A DNA stretch of 64,000 nucleotides from Prorocentrum cordatum. Lineage: Eukaryota > Sar > Dinophyceae > Prorocentrales > Prorocentraceae. How positions within the stretch are numbered: the first letter of the stretch is position 1; every line of letters starts with the position of its first letter. The stretch is taken from positions 432,040 through 496,039 of the forward strand of contig CAUYUJ010004592.1 of the NCBI GenBank assembly GCA_963575745.1, read 5' to 3'. Below, piece by piece: positions 52,326-62,559 of the stretch. The position numbers and the translations under genes are program-made. Below the pieces are notes generated by a model. It worked only from the letters and a program-made list of their open reading frames with translations, did not search any database and was not told where the DNA came from.

Positions 52326-52970
52326 GTGTCTCCTCCTGGCGCAACCCCGCACGTGTTGGTAAGGTGGGCTTCCTTGCCATTCATGATCCTGGAACTTGCC
52401 ACTTGCAACACATTCAATGAGGGAGGGCGTGCTGTTTCTAACATACTGGTCTCGCCTTAACGCTTCGCAGATACGCCTTTAAAGCTTGCAGCATTTGGAG
52501 TGCAGGTCGGTTTCATTATCTTGCTCTAACCTTAGCGCCGCCTGCATTCGTTTGACAAGTTTGCAAAGGTTTCAAGGGTTGAGGGCGGTTCATATTGTAA
52601 CGGTTGCTCTCGCCTGAGCGCCACGCGCAATCGTCCCGAACGGTTGCAACATTTCGGGGGATTCGTAGGGTTGGCGTCCGAAGACGTCGGATTGACGGGA
52701 CACAGAAATCACGTCGGTTCGTGGAGCTGGTGTCCCAAGAAATGATACTCTGGCGCGTTTTAGGACTGTCATGGCGCGACCGTCACGTTGATTCGCGACG
52801 TTCAAGCCGCAGAACATGTGTTTTGACACGATTGGGGATTATCGGATGGTTGTATTTTAATGGTGCACTCCCCGCAGTGGAAATAATTTCTTGCAGGGGC
52901 CTGGGAAGAGGAAACCTGGCGGGAGGGTTCATTGCAACGTCGTTGATGCGTATTGGGTCTACGCTTGTCC
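52326..52970. other. No firm gene; three weak ~75-85 bp repeats
   Basis: CTCGCCTTAACGC (52452), CTCTAACCTTAGCGCC (52524) and CTCGCCTGAGCGCC (52608) may head three diverged repeat units. No coding sequence was recognised. Confidence 0.35.
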
Positions 52971-53565
52971 TACCTCCTCCTCCTCCTCCTCCTCCTCCTC
53001 CTCCTCCTCCTCTTCTCGTATTCTCCCTCTCTTCCCTCCTCATTTGCCTGCCGCCTCCTGGCTCCGTCCCCCCTCCTCCTCCTCCTCCTCCTCCTCCTCC
53101 TCCTCCTCCCTCCTCCTCCTCCTCCTCCTCTTCCTCCTCGTCATTATCCCCGCCTTCCGCCCGGGGAGGGGGGGGGGGGAAAGAGAGCTGGCACCGAGGA
53201 GAGGTTAGGAAATCGAGATTTCGTCAATTTTTGGACTCTGTGGAGACCGCTCTGGAGGGGCAACGATAACCTCAGGAGTGCTTGAGTTTTGAGGGTCCCC
53301 TCCCGCCCTGTTTCTCCAGGCAGAAAACAAACTCGCCAATCCTCCTCCTCCTCCTCTTCCTTCCTCTCCTCCTCTTCCTCATTCTCATCCTCTTCCTCAT
53401 CCTTCTCCTCCCCTCCTCCTCCTCCTCCTCCTCCTCCTCCTCCTCCTCCTCCTCCTTCTCTTCCCCTTTTCTCCTCCTCCTCCTCCTCCCTCCCCACCCC
53501 TCCCCCTCCTCATCCTGCCACTCGTCCTCCTCCTACTCCTGCTCCTCCTCCTGGTCGTTGTCGTA
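52970..53565. repeat. TCC tracts
   Basis: TCC at 52974-53012 and 53070-53140, and TCC/TTCCTC at 53338-53550. Between them (53160-53337) lies purine-rich then unique sequence without a gene. Confidence 0.85.
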
Positions 53566-54104
53566 GTCGTAGTCGTCCTGATCGTCGTCGCGGCGGAGAT
53601 TCGTTTCCCTCTATTGTTCGGCGGGCTGGGTACTGTTGGGGTGTTTCTTTATCCCCGGGCATACTCCATTGCTGGCTACCCCTCGCTGGAGAGGATGTGT
53701 GAGCATCTTCTCATCAGGATGGCAATCGAAATCCGCGTTTGTGGTTGTAGTTGTAACTCGTGTGAAACAGTTTGAGCACGCTTGTGCGAGGGATGCAATA
53801 TAGATCGACACATGATTCGCCGAAGGCGTTGCTCAAATTCTACTACTCCCAGTCGCAGCCGTAGCCGCAGCCGTAGTCGCATCCTGGTCGTTGTCGCAGT
53901 CGTAGTCCTGATCGTAGTCGTCCTCGTCGCCGTTGCTGTGCGGCGGGTGCCGCGAAAACTTCTTCAGAAATTATTGGGGGGGGAGCTACTGACCTATCCC
54001 GGTTACCATGATACCTGAGACCGATGCCTTTTTACGTCCGTTGCCACATCAACTGCGAGGTGCTTTTGCATGCCTGGGCGATGCACCAGATACATCGCCA
54101 ACTG
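53566..54104. other. CGTAGT hexamer-like repeats, no gene
   Basis: Degenerate GTCGTAGTCGTCCT-type repeats at 53552-53592 and again at 53845-53938 (GCAGCCGTAGCCGCAGCCGT). The remainder is unique. Confidence 0.5.
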
Positions 54105-54231
54105 GCCATCGCTCGGACGTCCATTCCCTGTGTTTTTGTTCGGTTGTGTGCGTGTTTTTTTCGCCAAATGATCAAGGATGCTCCTCGATGGCCCTCGCCG
54201 AAGGAAAAATGCACACGTCCGAGCGATGCCA
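54105..54231 (+). mobile_element. MITE-like element, family 5, copy 3
   Basis: GGCCATCGCTCGGACGTCCA on the left, CACGTCCGAGCGATGCCAAG on the right, with the family interior (TTGTTCGGTTGTGTGCGTG; CTCGCCGAAGGAAAAATGCA). The short GCCAA on both flanks may be a target duplication. Confidence 0.75.
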
Positions 54232-54655
54232 AGCCAATAGATCGCCGATAGGGCCCCGCCAGAAGCGCCCGACGTTCCTGGGCGGAGTGGGCTATATCGG
54301 GGGCCCCTGCCGACGATCCGATGGGCGCCTGGGGGGGTCGACGCGCGCTCCTGGAGCCTACACCTCTTTTCCCCTGCTTTCGATATACCTCAGGCTTCGG
54401 GACCCTCGGGGCAGGCCTCCTGGGAGATTCCTCTGGGGGAGAGGGAGAGAAATGGTCGAGCCAGGGGGGAGGCCGAGGCCAGAGGAGGAGCCGCCTCCTC
54501 CTCCTCCTCCTCCTCCTCCTCCTGGGCCACCGGGGGCCTCTGCGGCCACGGCCGGACCTGCCTCGACGCCCGCCTCGAGGTCCTGGGCGGAACGCGGCAT
54601 GCGCTCGAAGACAGGTTCGGGGGCCGCTCTCGAGCGGGCACACGGGGGGAGAAGG
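54232..54655. other. GC-rich, no recognisable gene
   Basis: Contains a short TCC tract (54494-54522). The segment CTCGAGGTCCTGGGCGGAAC near 54570 resembles CTCGAAATCCTGGGCTGCAT near 55090, an old duplication. No domain recognised. Confidence 0.4.
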
Positions 54656-54790
54656 GAAGGGCCCCCAGAGGAGGAGGAGGAGGAGGAGGAGGAGGAGGAG
54701 GAGGAGGAGGAGGAGGAGGAGGAGGAGGAGGAGGAGGAGGAGGAGGGAGGGAGGGAGGGAGGGAGGGAGGGAGGGAGGAGGAGGAGGACC
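54656..54790. repeat. GGA tract ending in GGGA units
   Basis: Pure GGA from 54668 to 54744, then seven or eight GGGA units. Confidence 0.95.
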
Positions 54791-55680
54791 TCACCCTCCC
54801 TTCTCCCCCCCAGGCATCCAGCGCTGACATCTTTTCGATGCGTGGCCCGGAGCTTGTGCCGTTTCTTCACGCATCTCTGTAGAAGGGAACTAGCAGGAAA
54901 AGGTCCTCGCAAATCACTGCACGCAGCCCGCCTCGGTGACAGGGCAGCTCCGAAGACACACTGTGCGAGGGAGTGGCACAAATAGATACGAACTCGGAGA
55001 ACAGCCCGAGGATGAGGGGAACGTCCATTACGCCTTCCCTCTGTTCTGGCCTCATGGGGAGCCCCCCTGTCGCCTCGGCTGGACCGGCCTCGAAATCCTG
55101 GGCTGCATGCGCCCCAGGACAATTTTTGAAGGCAGCGAGGTCCCAGTGGAGATGCCCTCCCTCCACCTCCTCCGCCCTCCACCGTCCGTCCTTCTCTCAC
55201 CCTCTGCTCACCCTGGCCCCTCCTCTCTGTGCCTCGCCTCCCTTGGGCCCTGACCCACGGAGGTCCCCAGAGGCTCCCCTCAGGCCCCCAAGAGGCCTCC
55301 AGACGCCCGACACTGGGCCCACCTTCGAAGATCGACCGAAGATGCCTCCACCCCTCGAGCCTCGAAGGTCGAAATTTCGAGAAGGACGCCACGATGCGAT
55401 GTGGCTCAGGCTGCCGATCCCGCGCGGAAGGCCCCGCGCGGCGCGCGATCCCGAGCTCCGCGCGGCGTCCCACTCGCTCACCTGATTGGGCGAAGGGGGG
55501 CAGGCGGCAAAACGCTGGGAGAGGGTGGGAGGAGGGGAGGAGGGACGGAGGTACGGAGGGCAGGGGAGGAGGAAGGCGGAAGGAGGAGGGAGACGATGTG
55601 ACGTCGCAGCAACTTCCCCGAGGCTCGTGTCTGGGCAGTGCAAAAACAGAAAGGACGGCCACCACCCACCGTTCCTCATC
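54791..55680. other. No recognisable gene
   Basis: Balanced to GC-rich sequence. Open frames on both strands (minus 54867-55166, plus 54936-55253) have plausible composition but no family motif. A CCAAGA fragment is at 55265-55310 and a purine stretch at 55500-55600. Confidence 0.35.
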
Positions 55681-55781
55681 CCCCCTCTCTCCCTCACCCT
55701 CACTCCCTCGCTCCATGCTCATTGTGTTGGTCTCTCTTTTTCTCTCTCTTTCTCGTCCTCTCTCCCTCTCGCTCTCTGTGT

Positions 55782-55817
<36 letters not shown>

Positions 55818-56415
55818 CATACCCTCTCTCTACACATATATATATATATACCGCTCTACATCCATCTCTGCACCTCTATATTATTGTTCTTGTTAGCTCT
55901 CGCTCTCTCTCTCCCCCTCTCTTGGTTTCCATGTTTTTGTTTGTTTGTTTGTTTGTTTTTCTCTCTCTCTCTCTCTCTCTCTCCCTAGTTCACTCTCACT
56001 GCCACTCCCCCTACATCCCTCACTCTATTTCCTACCCCTCCTCAATCATTATCTCGCTCTCTTCCTATACACATATATTTATATGTGTATGCAGATGGTC
56101 CTCTGTTTGTTTCTCTCTCTACACATATAAAATATCTATATGTGTGAAAAGAACGAAAGACATATACATACACCAAATAAACCAAAACAAACCTATACCT
56201 GCATATGAAGGTTGTGCCATTATGTGTGTTCTTTTTTGTCTCCGGCTCTCTTTCATGCTGTCTCCCCCCAACACACACACAAGCACTTCCCTCTCTCTCC
56301 CTGTCTGCCTGGCTGCCTGTCTGTACATATGTGTAGTTGTCTGTCTGTCTGTCTGTCAGTATGTCTCTCTCTCTATGTCTCTCGTTCTCTCTCTCTCTCT
56401 CGGTTTTTCTTTCCT
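55681..56415. repeat. CT, GTTT, TA and GTCT microsatellite region
   Basis: (CT)n at 55735-55830, 55885-55985 and 56375-56402; (GTTT)n at 55935-55957; (TA)n at 55838-55850; (GTCT)n at 56337-56365. No genes. Confidence 0.9.
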
Positions 56416-57198
56416 CGCCAGGCGTCCACCCGCCAATGGTCAGACTGCTCGATAATGACGCATGCACCCCACAACGCCCCACACAGACCAGGCCCAACTC
56501 AACTCCCGGGGAAACAGTTCCGCCTCGCAAGAGCACTCAGGGGAAAAAAACAACGGACGCGCGAGCGCAAAGGCCCGAACGGGCCGCAAGACCGAAACAT
56601 CCAAAAACGAGAGGGGCGGGCACGGCGCTGCTCCCTGGGTTGAGCCCCGGGCGTGCGAAACGTTCAGCTCTGCGAGCAGGTGGCAAGCGGGCGGGAGCCC
56701 AAAAAGGCCACGACCAGGAGAAGGAAGTGGGGACGTGGCCCGAACGCAAAAGGCTCGGAAGTCACCCGGCCTTCCGACAAGAAAAACAATCCCACGCCTT
56801 CCCCGAAGGCACAAAACAACCTCGAAGAAGGCGCGAGGGCTTCTGAGGAGTCCCGCCGCCTTCTGAAAAAGGCCTTATCCATTTCAGTTCCCAGCTCGTT
56901 CGCCGCCGGATCATACGCGAGCGCGTTTGCGGGCATACGTTTTCCGCCAGGCGCGCACTCGCCAATCGTCAAGTAGTTCGATAGCGCCTACACACCCAGA
57001 CGCCCCGCACGGACGAGGCCCAGCCCGAATCCCAGGGAAGCAGCTGCGTCTCGCGATAGCCTCGGGGGACAGATGCCTCACGGACCCGCGAACGCGCATC
57101 CGCAAGGGCACGGCGCCCTTCGACCTCCGAGCGGACCGCAGGACCCAAACGTCCGAGAGCGAAGGGGGCGGGCACTACGCTACTCCAACGCGCCCCTA
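56416..57198. repeat. Direct repeat pair, ~240 bp, 0.53 kb apart
   Basis: 56416-56650 and 56945-57198 share CGCCAGGCG, CACTCGCCAAT/CGTC, GACGAGGCCCA(G/A), AAACGTCC, GAGGGGCGGGCAC and similar blocks in the same order. They lie just beyond the 3' end (minus) of the DIRS-like element. They could be its terminal or split repeats, but that is a guess. Confidence 0.5.
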
Positions 57199-57399
57199 GT
57201 CGAACTACGAGAACAGAGAATCACGCCGGGCAGCTGCCACGCAAATATACACGCGGGTTGCCCAGGGGCCGTGATTTTTAATATAAACATACGATTGCAC
57301 CATCGGCTTCTGAGCTGCAGGGTCTCTGATGCGCAGGCTGATAATCACAGATGGTGTGCTCTCTCAGAACAGAAAGAAGGCGAGCAGGACATCAAGCCC

Positions 57400-57980
57400 A
57401 CGTCGGGCGCCACTCGCCTGCGCGTCTCCTGCCTTAGCGCGCGCGAGGTCGGCCACCGCGCCCTCTACGCAGATGCGGGCCGCCCCCCTGGAGGCCCGTC
57501 TCCAGCGCGCCAGGGTGCCCCCCGTGATCCTGGCGCGCAAGGAGATATTCGGAAGCGCCCCGCTGCGGCGGCTGCGCCAGCGGAACGGGCGCGCGAAGCC
57601 GAGGCCCTCGACCGGCGCCTGCGCGGCCGTCAGGCGCATTCCGCGCTGGGCAGCCCAGCTGGCGTCGCCTGCAGTAGCTGCAGCGCGATGCGCGACTGAA
57701 CCGCCGCCGCCTCGGCCGCGTCCTGGCCCGCCGTTGTCTTGGGCGAGGCGACGCGGGAGGCGGTGCGGCATCCGCGGAACGCGACGTCTTCTCTGCGCAG
57801 GTCGAAGACCTCGCCGCCGCGCAGCAGGCCCTCGAAGGCAACCATCAGGAGGCGCGCGATGACGACGCACCCCGCCTCGACTGCCAGGCCTCCTGTGGCG
57901 CCGACGATCTCGGGCGTCAGCGGCAGCGCCCGCGCCGAGGGCCCCCGATTTCGCCGCGCCTTCAGCAGCGCCCAGCTCAA
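57400..57980 (-). pseudogene. Tyrosine recombinase of the DIRS-like element
   Basis: The N-terminal half (57980-57630) reads RALPLTPEIV, RLLMVAFEGLLRGGEVFDL and REDVAF, then SPKTTAGQDAAEAAAVQSR. The Arg in LLRGGEV (57819-57821) corresponds to the first catalytic Arg (box I) and the Lys in SPKT to the beta-hairpin Lys. After a frameshift the C-terminal piece reads ARWRRASRGAARICVEGAVADL, where the position expected for the catalytic Tyr is Cys (TGC, 57469-57471). Such enzymes integrate a circular cDNA by site-specific recombination. With the frameshift and the Tyr-to-Cys change this copy should be inactive. Confidence 0.6.
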
Positions 57981-58135
57981 GTTCAGCTATCGCTCCAGCC
58001 ATCGCGTTGCCGACCGCTGCGACGCCGGCTCCGGCAGCCCGAACGGTCTCGAAGTACATAGTTGGAGACGAGCGCGTCGGCGCCCCCCGTTCTCGCCGAG
58101 CGCCTCGACGCCAGCCTCGGCTGCGCCGTGGCGCT

Positions 58136-59367
58136 TCAGCGGGGAGCTGACCGCGCCGAATCATCGCTGCCTCGTCGCAGCGCCCGCGCGGAGAGGTGAG
58201 GGCCCGGCCGCGGTGAGAAGCAGGGCTCAGCCGAGCGCGCATCAGGCAGCCCCCCCCCCCCACCACCAGCACCACCCCGCAGCGCAGGCGGCGCGGGCGC
58301 GGGCGCGCCCTCGAACGCCGCGCAGCCGACGACAGGGCGCGCGTCTGCCGCGGCCGCGGCCGCGGCCCGCCGACGCAGCGCGGACTGGAGGCGTCGGCTG
58401 CTGTCCCTGCCCTGATGGCAGCGACCGCCTGTCTGCCCGCGACGCGCGCCCGCTGCTGGGGCGGCGGCTCGCGCCGGGCGCCGCGTCGGCCCTGGGGCCA
58501 GAGGGCGCGCGCGCGCCGAGGTGTTTGGCGCGGCGGCCGCGCCCTCGATGTCCGCTCGCGGCGAGGCCGCCGCTATTGGCGCGAGCAGGGTGGCGACCAG
58601 CAGCAACTCGACCGTCGACGAGTGGCGGGCGCTCGTCCGCCGCGAGCTCACCACGTGGAGCACGCTGACCAGCGGCCTCCTGAACTCCAAGATCCTCGCG
58701 AAGCTGCGGGGCCGCGTCGGGCCTGATCGACGCCGACAACCTCGCCGCAACGCCTGGCGCTTCGGCCAGCAGCGCTGCCGAGCGGCCAAGTCGCGCCGCC
58801 GACAGACGCGCCCGCGCGCTGGACTCAAGGGCGGGCCTTCTCGGACAAGGAGGCGCCCCCGCCCCCTGCGCCGCGGCCAGCGGCTGCGCGAGAGCCCCGA
58901 CGAGTCGCCTGACACGCGCCTCCTCTGCGATCTCGGGCGCGTCGCAGTCGCCGATGTAGGACTGCTACCAGCCGCAGTCAGCGCCTCGGCCGCGGCGACC
59001 ACGGGCCGCGGCGCATCCTTGCACCGCTCCGCCAGCGGCGGGAGGCCAGCGCCCAGCGCCCAACGGCGGGGGGGGGGGCGGCGCGGCCGCCGATGGAGGT
59101 GCGGGCGCAGCGCACCGCCATCGACCAGCCCATCGCAATGGCCGCGGACGCGAGGTGCACGAGCGGCTCGCCCTGGCCGAACAGCTTGCCCGTCAGCGGG
59201 CCACCGGCCGCCGCGCACCTATGCCGCGCGCGGGCGTCCTCCTGGCGAAGGAGGCACCCTCCTGATATTCGCCCAACCACGGGAGCAGCTTCCCCTTGGG
59301 CGGTGCGCAACGCCACCCAGCTCGCGGACGCCGCGAGAATGGCCGCCTCACCGACGCGCGGCCGCAA
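58136..59367 (-). pseudogene. RT palm, connection and RNase H-like remains of the DIRS-like element
   Basis: Segment 59367-58978 has ILAASASWVAL, GKLFGQGEP and HLASAAIAMGWSMAV, the RT stretch preceding the catalytic turn. In another frame follows SYIGDCDAPEI (58958-58947 for YIGD), where YxDD is expected, so the first Asp is Gly. A further frame gives LEFRRPLVSVLHVV, TVELLLVATLLAPIAA and later GRDSSRRLQSALRRRAAA, matching the connection and RNase H-like part of dinoflagellate DIRS-like proteins as I recall them. At least three frame changes are required. Confidence 0.55.
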
Positions 59368-59374
59368 TAACTAA

Positions 59375-59839
59375 TTAGGCCCAAGGGCCCGGCTGCCCCT
59401 TCTTCTCGACAGCGTAGGGGCCGCCTGGAAACGCCTGGCCGCCGACGCATGCCATGTCCTCGGCGGGAAGCACCGCGAAGACGCCCAGGCCCGCGAGGTG
59501 CAGCGCGAGGGTCTCCCACTCGCGCAAGGGCGCGACGTGGGCGCGAGCCCGCGGTATCGGGTGGGACCAGTCCGCCTCGCCCCTTCCGCGCCTGCCCTGG
59601 TCCGCCAGCCACTCCGCGACGTCGGGCTCCACGAAGTCGATGGCAGGCAACGTCGCGGCGCGATTGCGCTTCGGCCGGCCAGGGGCCAAATCCGCGCGCG
59701 CGCGGGGCAGCCCCCGCATCGTCGGCCGGCCGCTGTAGTTGACCGTCGAGCTCGCCGCCTCCTCGGCGAGCGGCGGCGCCCGCGCGACCTCGAAGGTGTC
59801 CGAGGCGAACTCCTCAGCCCGAGCGCGGACGAGCGCCAT
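59375..59839 (-). pseudogene. RT N-terminal region of the DIRS-like element
   Basis: A 154-codon open stretch: TVNYSGRPTMRGLPRARADL, GRPKRNRAATLPAIDFVEPD, PRARAHVAPLREWETLALHL, YAVEKKGQPGP. The VEKKG-P segment precedes the first RT strands (R-I-N) in DIRS-like polymerases; here a stop follows directly. The ATG at 59839 lies 19 bp from a MITE insertion, so the native start was probably further upstream. Confidence 0.5.
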
Positions 59840-59857
59840 CGCAGCCTCCTGAAGTAA

Positions 59858-60065
59858 TCAGGAAACGAACAATTGCATAAACAGAAACAACTCGGAGGTC
59901 CGCGCGGATTTCTCGGATCCGCGCTGGGCCCCCCGGCGGCGCCTCAGGCGCCTCTGGCGCCTCCCCTGGCGCGCTCCGCGCGCAAGTGAGGGGGCCCAGC
60001 GCCGATCCGAGAAACCCGCGAGGACCTACGAGTTTTTCATGTTTCTGCCATTCTGCGTGCCCCTG
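59858..60065. mobile_element. MITE-like element, family 1, copy 3, inside the DIRS-like element
   Basis: The arms match copy 2 (GCATAAACAGAAACAACTCG, GGTCCGCGCGGATTTCTCGG; right arm CGAGAAACCCGCGAGGACC). The loop is GGCGCCTCAGGCGCCTCTGG-type. Ends (T)CAGG and CCCTG. More diverged than the copy at 33917-34113. Confidence 0.8.
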
Positions 60066-60119
60066 GGCAAGGTCAGTTTCGCCCCGCGCCGGCAGGGCGC
60101 CCGCGCGGGCCTGCGGGCG

Positions 60120-60900
60120 CATGGAATTGAGGCCCAGGAAACCCCGGCAGCTCTAGGCCTCGATCAGCACGCGATTCGCTGCATCGATTGAGCGGCACCG
60201 GTGGTTTCTCGATCCTATCATATGCTAGGACCGACGCGCGCCTTCGGAGATGTTGGGCAGGGGCAGCGGCAATTGATCGCGGACGCACCCGCCGCTTCAC
60301 TGCAAGGTGAACGCTTGGCTTTCGAACTCCTGCGCGGAGGTCCCCAGGTTGCCAGGGCGCGCCAGGGCGAGGTCCACCAGCGGCACGGCCGAACTGACGG
60401 CCAGCAGCTGGCTGCCGAATCCCGCGGGCACCGACTTCGCCCAGGCCGGCAGCCCCACGGGCGTCTCGGTCGCCGCGCCAGCTGGCCCCCGCCGGCGGCG
60501 CTTTTGCCCCATTCCGCCACAGACAGAAAGGTCGGGGGCCGGGCCCCCCCCGGGCAGACCACCGTCCGACATCAGCACCGCGCCGACTCTTTCCTCGGCC
60601 CCCCTTCGGACCGCGAGGTGCGAGCATTGGCGGGCTTCCTGCCCGCCGCCATCGCTGCCGACAGCCTCGCCTTGCCTGCAGCGTTGCTCTCGCCATCGTG
60701 CCTCTGCATCTCGCGGCGGCGCTCGGCCCGCGCGCGGCCCCGCGGGCTGGTTTACGGGCGCATTACCTCGCGCGGCTTCGCCGCGCCCCGCACTCGCGCC
60801 CTCGTGGCCCAGCACCAGCAGCGCGCGGGCAAGAGCTCCAACCTTGGCGACGGCCCCCCTTCTCGCAAGGGCTACAGGACGGGGCGAAACATGCTTGCCC
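60120..60900 (-). pseudogene. Upstream coding remains of the DIRS-like element
   Basis: Frames on minus are open and partly unbiased: LPAWAKSVPAGFGSQLLAVS, VPLVDLALARPGNLGTSAQ (60470-60297) and AYDRIEKPPVPL (about 60230). Position and strand suggest a gag-like or linker region of the same element. No domain is recognised. Confidence 0.3.
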
Positions 60901-61004
60901 GCCTCGCCCCAGGCGGACCCTTAGCCCAGGCCCTTTTTTCACGGGCGGGAAGCGGGCTCGTCCAGCTTCAGCACGCCCACCTGGATGCCCATGAGCTCGC
61001 CTCC

Positions 61005-61380
61005 TCCTCCTCCTCTTCCTCCTCCGCCTCCTCCTCCTCCTCCACTTTCGCCTTCCGTCTCCTTCATGCTCATCCCTGTTCGTTCCTCCTCCTCCCTCCT
61101 CACCGTCCTCCTCCCTCATCGTCCCTCCTCTCCCCTCCTCCGTCTGCTCCTGCACCCGACAAGCTCGGACCATGTCCGACACCATCTGAAAGCATCAGAA
61201 ACACATTCGAGAACGAACATCCGAACATCCTCCGGGGACACGCGAACATCCGCAGGCCTCAGATCCTTCCCCTCGGCTCCCCTTCCTCCTCATCCCCTCC
61301 TTCTCCTCCTCCTCCTCTTCCTCCTCCTCCTCATTCTCTTCATTCTCCTCCTCCTCCTCCTCCTCCTCCTCCTCCAAACG
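61005..61380. repeat. TCC pyrimidine tracts
   Basis: TCC at 61005-61045 and 61080-61140 and (TCC/TTCC)n at 61285-61378, with unique sequence 61145-61280 between. Confidence 0.85.
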
Positions 61381-61402
61381 TCCCCCCGACCACGGTGGCG
61401 TC

Positions 61403-61572
61403 TCGAAGAAGAGAAGACTGCATAAACATAATAGTTCGGGAGTCCGTGGGGATGTTCTTGGAGTCTTGGTATCCCTTGCGCGCGGAACGCGCAAGCGCTG
61501 CCAGGGGGGATCAGCGCCGATCCAGGACATCCGCGCGGATCTCAGGATGATTGTGCTGGTGCAGAATTTTCC
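61403..61572. mobile_element. MITE-like element, family 1, copy 4 (diverged)
   Basis: Left GACTGCATAAACATAATAGT, right CGCCGATCCAGGACATCCGC with GCGGATCTCAGGATGATTG. The loop has GCGCGCGGAACGCGCAAGCG. About 50 bp separates it from the family 5 copy. Confidence 0.6.
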
Positions 61573-61619
61573 TCGCCACCTTCGCCGTGGGAAAGGGGCC
61601 GCCGAGATCTCGGAAGAAG

Positions 61620-61756
61620 GTGAGCTCGCCATCGCTCGGACGTCCACATCCTGTGTTTGTTTGTCGGTTTCGTGCGTGGTTTTCTCGCCAAGTGCTCAAG
61701 GATGCTCCTCGATGGTGCTCGCCGAGAAAGAAATGCACACGTCCGAGCGATGCCAG
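61620..61756 (+). mobile_element. MITE-like element, family 5, copy 4, with 7-bp duplication and GT-AG ends
   Basis: The exact direct repeat AGGTGAG lies at 61618-61624 and 61755-61761. Because the duplicated target contains AG|GTGAG and the element ends CCAG, the insert can be read as a 137-nt GT-AG intron (61620-61756). The surrounding plus frame stays open if it is removed (EISEEG-ELRNSGSS). Confidence 0.7.
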
Positions 61757-61959
61757 GTGAGTTGAGAAACAGCGGCAGCTCACAAACGGCCCCCGCACCC
61801 CCTGTGGGGGCCCAGACGCGCCCCAGCTCTCCGGGCTGCGCCCCGCTCGTGGCCACGAGGGCCCCCCCCCCGCCGAAGGCCAACTACTGTGGTCTCAACC
61901 GGTCCTCCCCTGAGGAGCGGGCTCGTCGCCAGCCCGATGTTTCGCTTTCGAGCGGCGGC

Positions 61960-62085
<126 letters not shown>

Positions 62086-62295
62086 GTCGCCACAAAGCCG
62101 CGGAAGCCCAGCTTCTCCCGCAGCAGGCCCTGCAGCAGCCCCTCGCTTTCGCAGGCGCGCGCACCGTTCACCTCCCAGGAGGGGCGAAAAGGTCTGCTTC
62201 AAGAAGGGTGGCTTCGAAGGATGCTGGAGCGCCGCATGCCGAGCCGTGGGGCCTCAAGCCGGGCTGGGGGAGCCTCAGGTCTAGCGGAACCTTGG

Positions 62296-62491
62296 AGGCC
62301 TAGAAATGGGCACCAACACCAGCACAGGGGTTTCCCTCCACATGGGGAAGATGATCCTAGATTTCGGTGTTGGTGGCAATCTTTCGGTCACCTTGGAAGC
62401 CAGACTATTACCACCATCACCGAGATCGGGAAATCCTTCCCTCGGTGGAGGCACACCGCCGATATCAGTGTTGGTGTCAACCTCTGGGCCT
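62296..62491. mobile_element. Foldback element with ~86-bp imperfect arms
   Basis: Left arm AGGCCTAGAAATGGGCACCA, ATTTCGGTGTTGGTGGCAAT; right arm, inverted, AGGCCCAGAGGTTGACACCA, ATCTCGGTGATGGTGGTAAT. Nearly the whole 196 bp is a palindrome with a short loop. No second copy was found in the window. Confidence 0.7.
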
Positions 62492-62559
62492 GCGATTAAA
62501 CCGGCCTGGTCCAACGAACCCTTCCCGGCAGCCTTCGAACCTCGGCGCCCTCCAGAGGC

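Larger units (their letters stand above)
57364..60900 (-). mobile_element. Decayed DIRS-like (tyrosine-recombinase) retroelement
   Basis: On minus, from high to low coordinates: a possible gag or leader region (about 60900-60120), RT N-terminal region (59839-59375), RT middle (59367-58978), RT catalytic motif (58958-58947), RT connection and RNase H-like region (about 58760-58136), tyrosine recombinase (57980-57400). RT followed by a tyrosine recombinase in place of a DDE integrase or endonuclease defines DIRS-type elements. Frameshifts between all blocks and changed catalytic residues show that the copy is inactive. A family 1 MITE (59858-60065) has inserted between the upstream region and the RT. 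Confidence 0.65.
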
